A DNA stretch of 11,723 bases, taken from assembly GCA_016202795.1 (NCBI GenBank), contig JACQNY010000029.1, positions 1 through 11,723 on the forward strand. The letters are read 5' to 3'. Position 1 is the stretch's first letter. Each line of letters opens with the position of its first letter. This stretch comes from Candidatus Aenigmatarchaeota archaeon. GTDB taxonomy: Archaea; Aenigmatarchaeota; Aenigmatarchaeia; JACPZZ01. Under the pieces are notes generated by a model. That model did not search any database and was not told where the DNA came from. It saw nothing but the letters and a program-made list of their open reading frames with translations. Shown in pieces: positions 11,248-11,723 of the stretch. A program made the translations under genes and the position numbers.

Positions 11248-11565
11248 TTACTCTATGCTGCTGTATTTCTCAATGACGGCCTGGGCGTGCGAAATTCCGC
11301 CGATATTTAGCACGCTGTGTTTTTTTACAAAACCATTTTTAACCGCTATTTCAACGCATTCGTTGCCGGCAAGGTTTATTATTGTCGCAGTACGCATACC
11401 CGCAACTAACTCGTTTTCGTCGCAGATCTTGCCGCAATAAAACTGTTCCGATACAGTCAAACGCGCTTTCTCGTCTTCAAAAATCTTTCCAGCCACATCC
11501 TCGTCGCACCCGGCAAGCAGCGTCTCTCCGTCGGCTTCGACGATTTTAATGTAAAATTTTTGCAT
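11248..11565 (-). CDS. DUF424 family protein
   Basis: The product has 105 residues from the ATG at 11565 (MQKFYIKIVEADGETLLAGC), which matches the usual N-terminus of DUF424. Further marks are KIFEDEKARLTVSEQFYCG (27-45), ATIINLAGNECVEIAVKNG (60-78) and NIGGISHAQAVIE (87-99). DUF424 is a small archaeal family of unknown biochemical role, largely restricted to archaea. An in-frame ATG at 11610 and TTG at 11622 would extend it by 15 and 19 residues through an inverted repeat, which looks like leader rather than protein. There is no Shine-Dalgarno near 11565. It lies 31 nt upstream of the pilin-like gene on the same strand. Confidence 0.88.
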   Translation of the reverse strand: MQKFYIKIVEADGETLLAGCDEDVAGKIFEDEKARLTVSEQFYCGKICDENELVAGMRTATIINLAGNECVEIAVKNGFVKKHSVLNIGGISHAQAVIEKYSSIE

Positions 11566-11585
11566 TTTATCGGTACGCCCAACAT

Positions 11586-11607
11586 TATGAAAACCGGTGT
11601 TTTCATA
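11586..11607 (-). repeat. Inverted repeat in the DUF424 leader
   Basis: Perfect 8-bp arms TATGAAAA (11586-11593) and TTTTCATA (11600-11607) flank a 6-nt GC-rich loop (CACCGG on the minus strand). If transcription starts near 11623 this forms a hairpin in the RNA leader, ending 20 nt before the ATG. Confidence 0.6.
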
Positions 11608-11631
11608 CATAGGAAATATCAATTTCCTATG
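11608..11631. repeat. Inverted repeat at the DUF424 transcription start
   Basis: Perfect 10-bp arms CATAGGAAAT (11608-11617) and ATTTCCTATG (11622-11631) surround ATCA. The repeat directly abuts the previous one and covers the predicted start of transcription, the position of an archaeal repressor operator. Confidence 0.65.
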
Positions 11632-11646
11632 AAAGGTTGTCTGCCG

Positions 11647-11654
11647 GTATATAA
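11647..11654 (-). promoter_or_regulatory. TATA box of the DUF424 gene
   Basis: TTTATATA on the minus strand is a near-consensus archaeal TATA box, predicting a start near 11623. The remaining plus-strand bases 11655-11723 hold only A- and T-rich sequence and a seven-codon ORF that I do not accept. Confidence 0.6.
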
Positions 11655-11723
11655 ATTACCCAAAAATAAAGAAACCGGGACAGGGTAAAAAGATGTTTTT
11701 AATTTCTTTTACTTAATTTTTCC

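Noticed and set aside
11694..11717. Seven-codon ORF starting ATG near the right edge
   Set aside because: There is no RBS and no conserved-looking sequence, and it ends in a T-rich stretch; it could be chance.

Overview
The window looks archaeal, most likely from a small-genome (DPANN-type) lineage, though the phylum cannot be fixed from the sequence alone. The evidence is a replication factor C large subunit, a DUF424 protein, an ADP-forming acyl-CoA synthetase beta subunit, a pilin-like protein with the N-terminus MKGQFFIVATVIIV, and promoters with TATA boxes about 25-30 nt upstream of very short or absent leaders. Stop codons TAA, TAG and TGA are all used, so the code is standard. No tRNA, rRNA, CRISPR array or insertion sequence was seen.

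Layout. Positions 1-1594 (minus) hold an almost complete TctA/DUF112-type membrane transporter preceded by, and overlapping 4 nt with, a membrane-anchored OB-fold protein. Positions 1742-1918 (plus) hold a small conserved-looking protein. Positions 1921-3146 (minus) hold a coiled-coil protein and a three-helix membrane protein, both unrecognised. Positions 3194-4618 (plus) hold the acyl-CoA synthetase beta subunit, a DUF457-type membrane hydrolase in the same frame directly after its stop codon, and an 82-residue protein with its own promoter. Positions 4619-4899 contain no large gene but carry a compact TATA / Shine-Dalgarno / ten-codon lysine-rich ORF / T-tract unit. Positions 4900-7875 (minus) form a glyA-thyX operon.

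Positions 8037-9284 are an accessory island of two toxin-antitoxin modules placed back to back. An RHH antitoxin plus RelE toxin run leftward, and a tandem-duplicated HicB plus a HicA toxin run rightward, apparently from one shared TATA region with an 18-bp inverted-repeat operator. HicA runs 11 nt into rfcL (plus). At the right end a cysteine-rich pilin-like protein and a DUF424 protein (both minus) converge on rfcL, and the DUF424 promoter carries two abutting inverted repeats.

How the genes work together. Serine hydroxymethyltransferase makes methylene-tetrahydrofolate, the one-carbon donor for thymidylate synthesis, which makes the glyA-thyX pairing meaningful. However, the ThyX-like protein has two domains that each keep only half of the usual signature. 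The most interesting points are a HicA gene whose family-conserved start reads ACG behind a strong Shine-Dalgarno sequence, a DUF457 gene whose conserved N-terminus lies upstream of its first ATG and begins at a CTG abutting the previous stop, the tiny basic-peptide unit, the half-signature ThyX, a possible C/D-box-like RNA upstream of glyA, and the arrangement of TA modules against rfcL.
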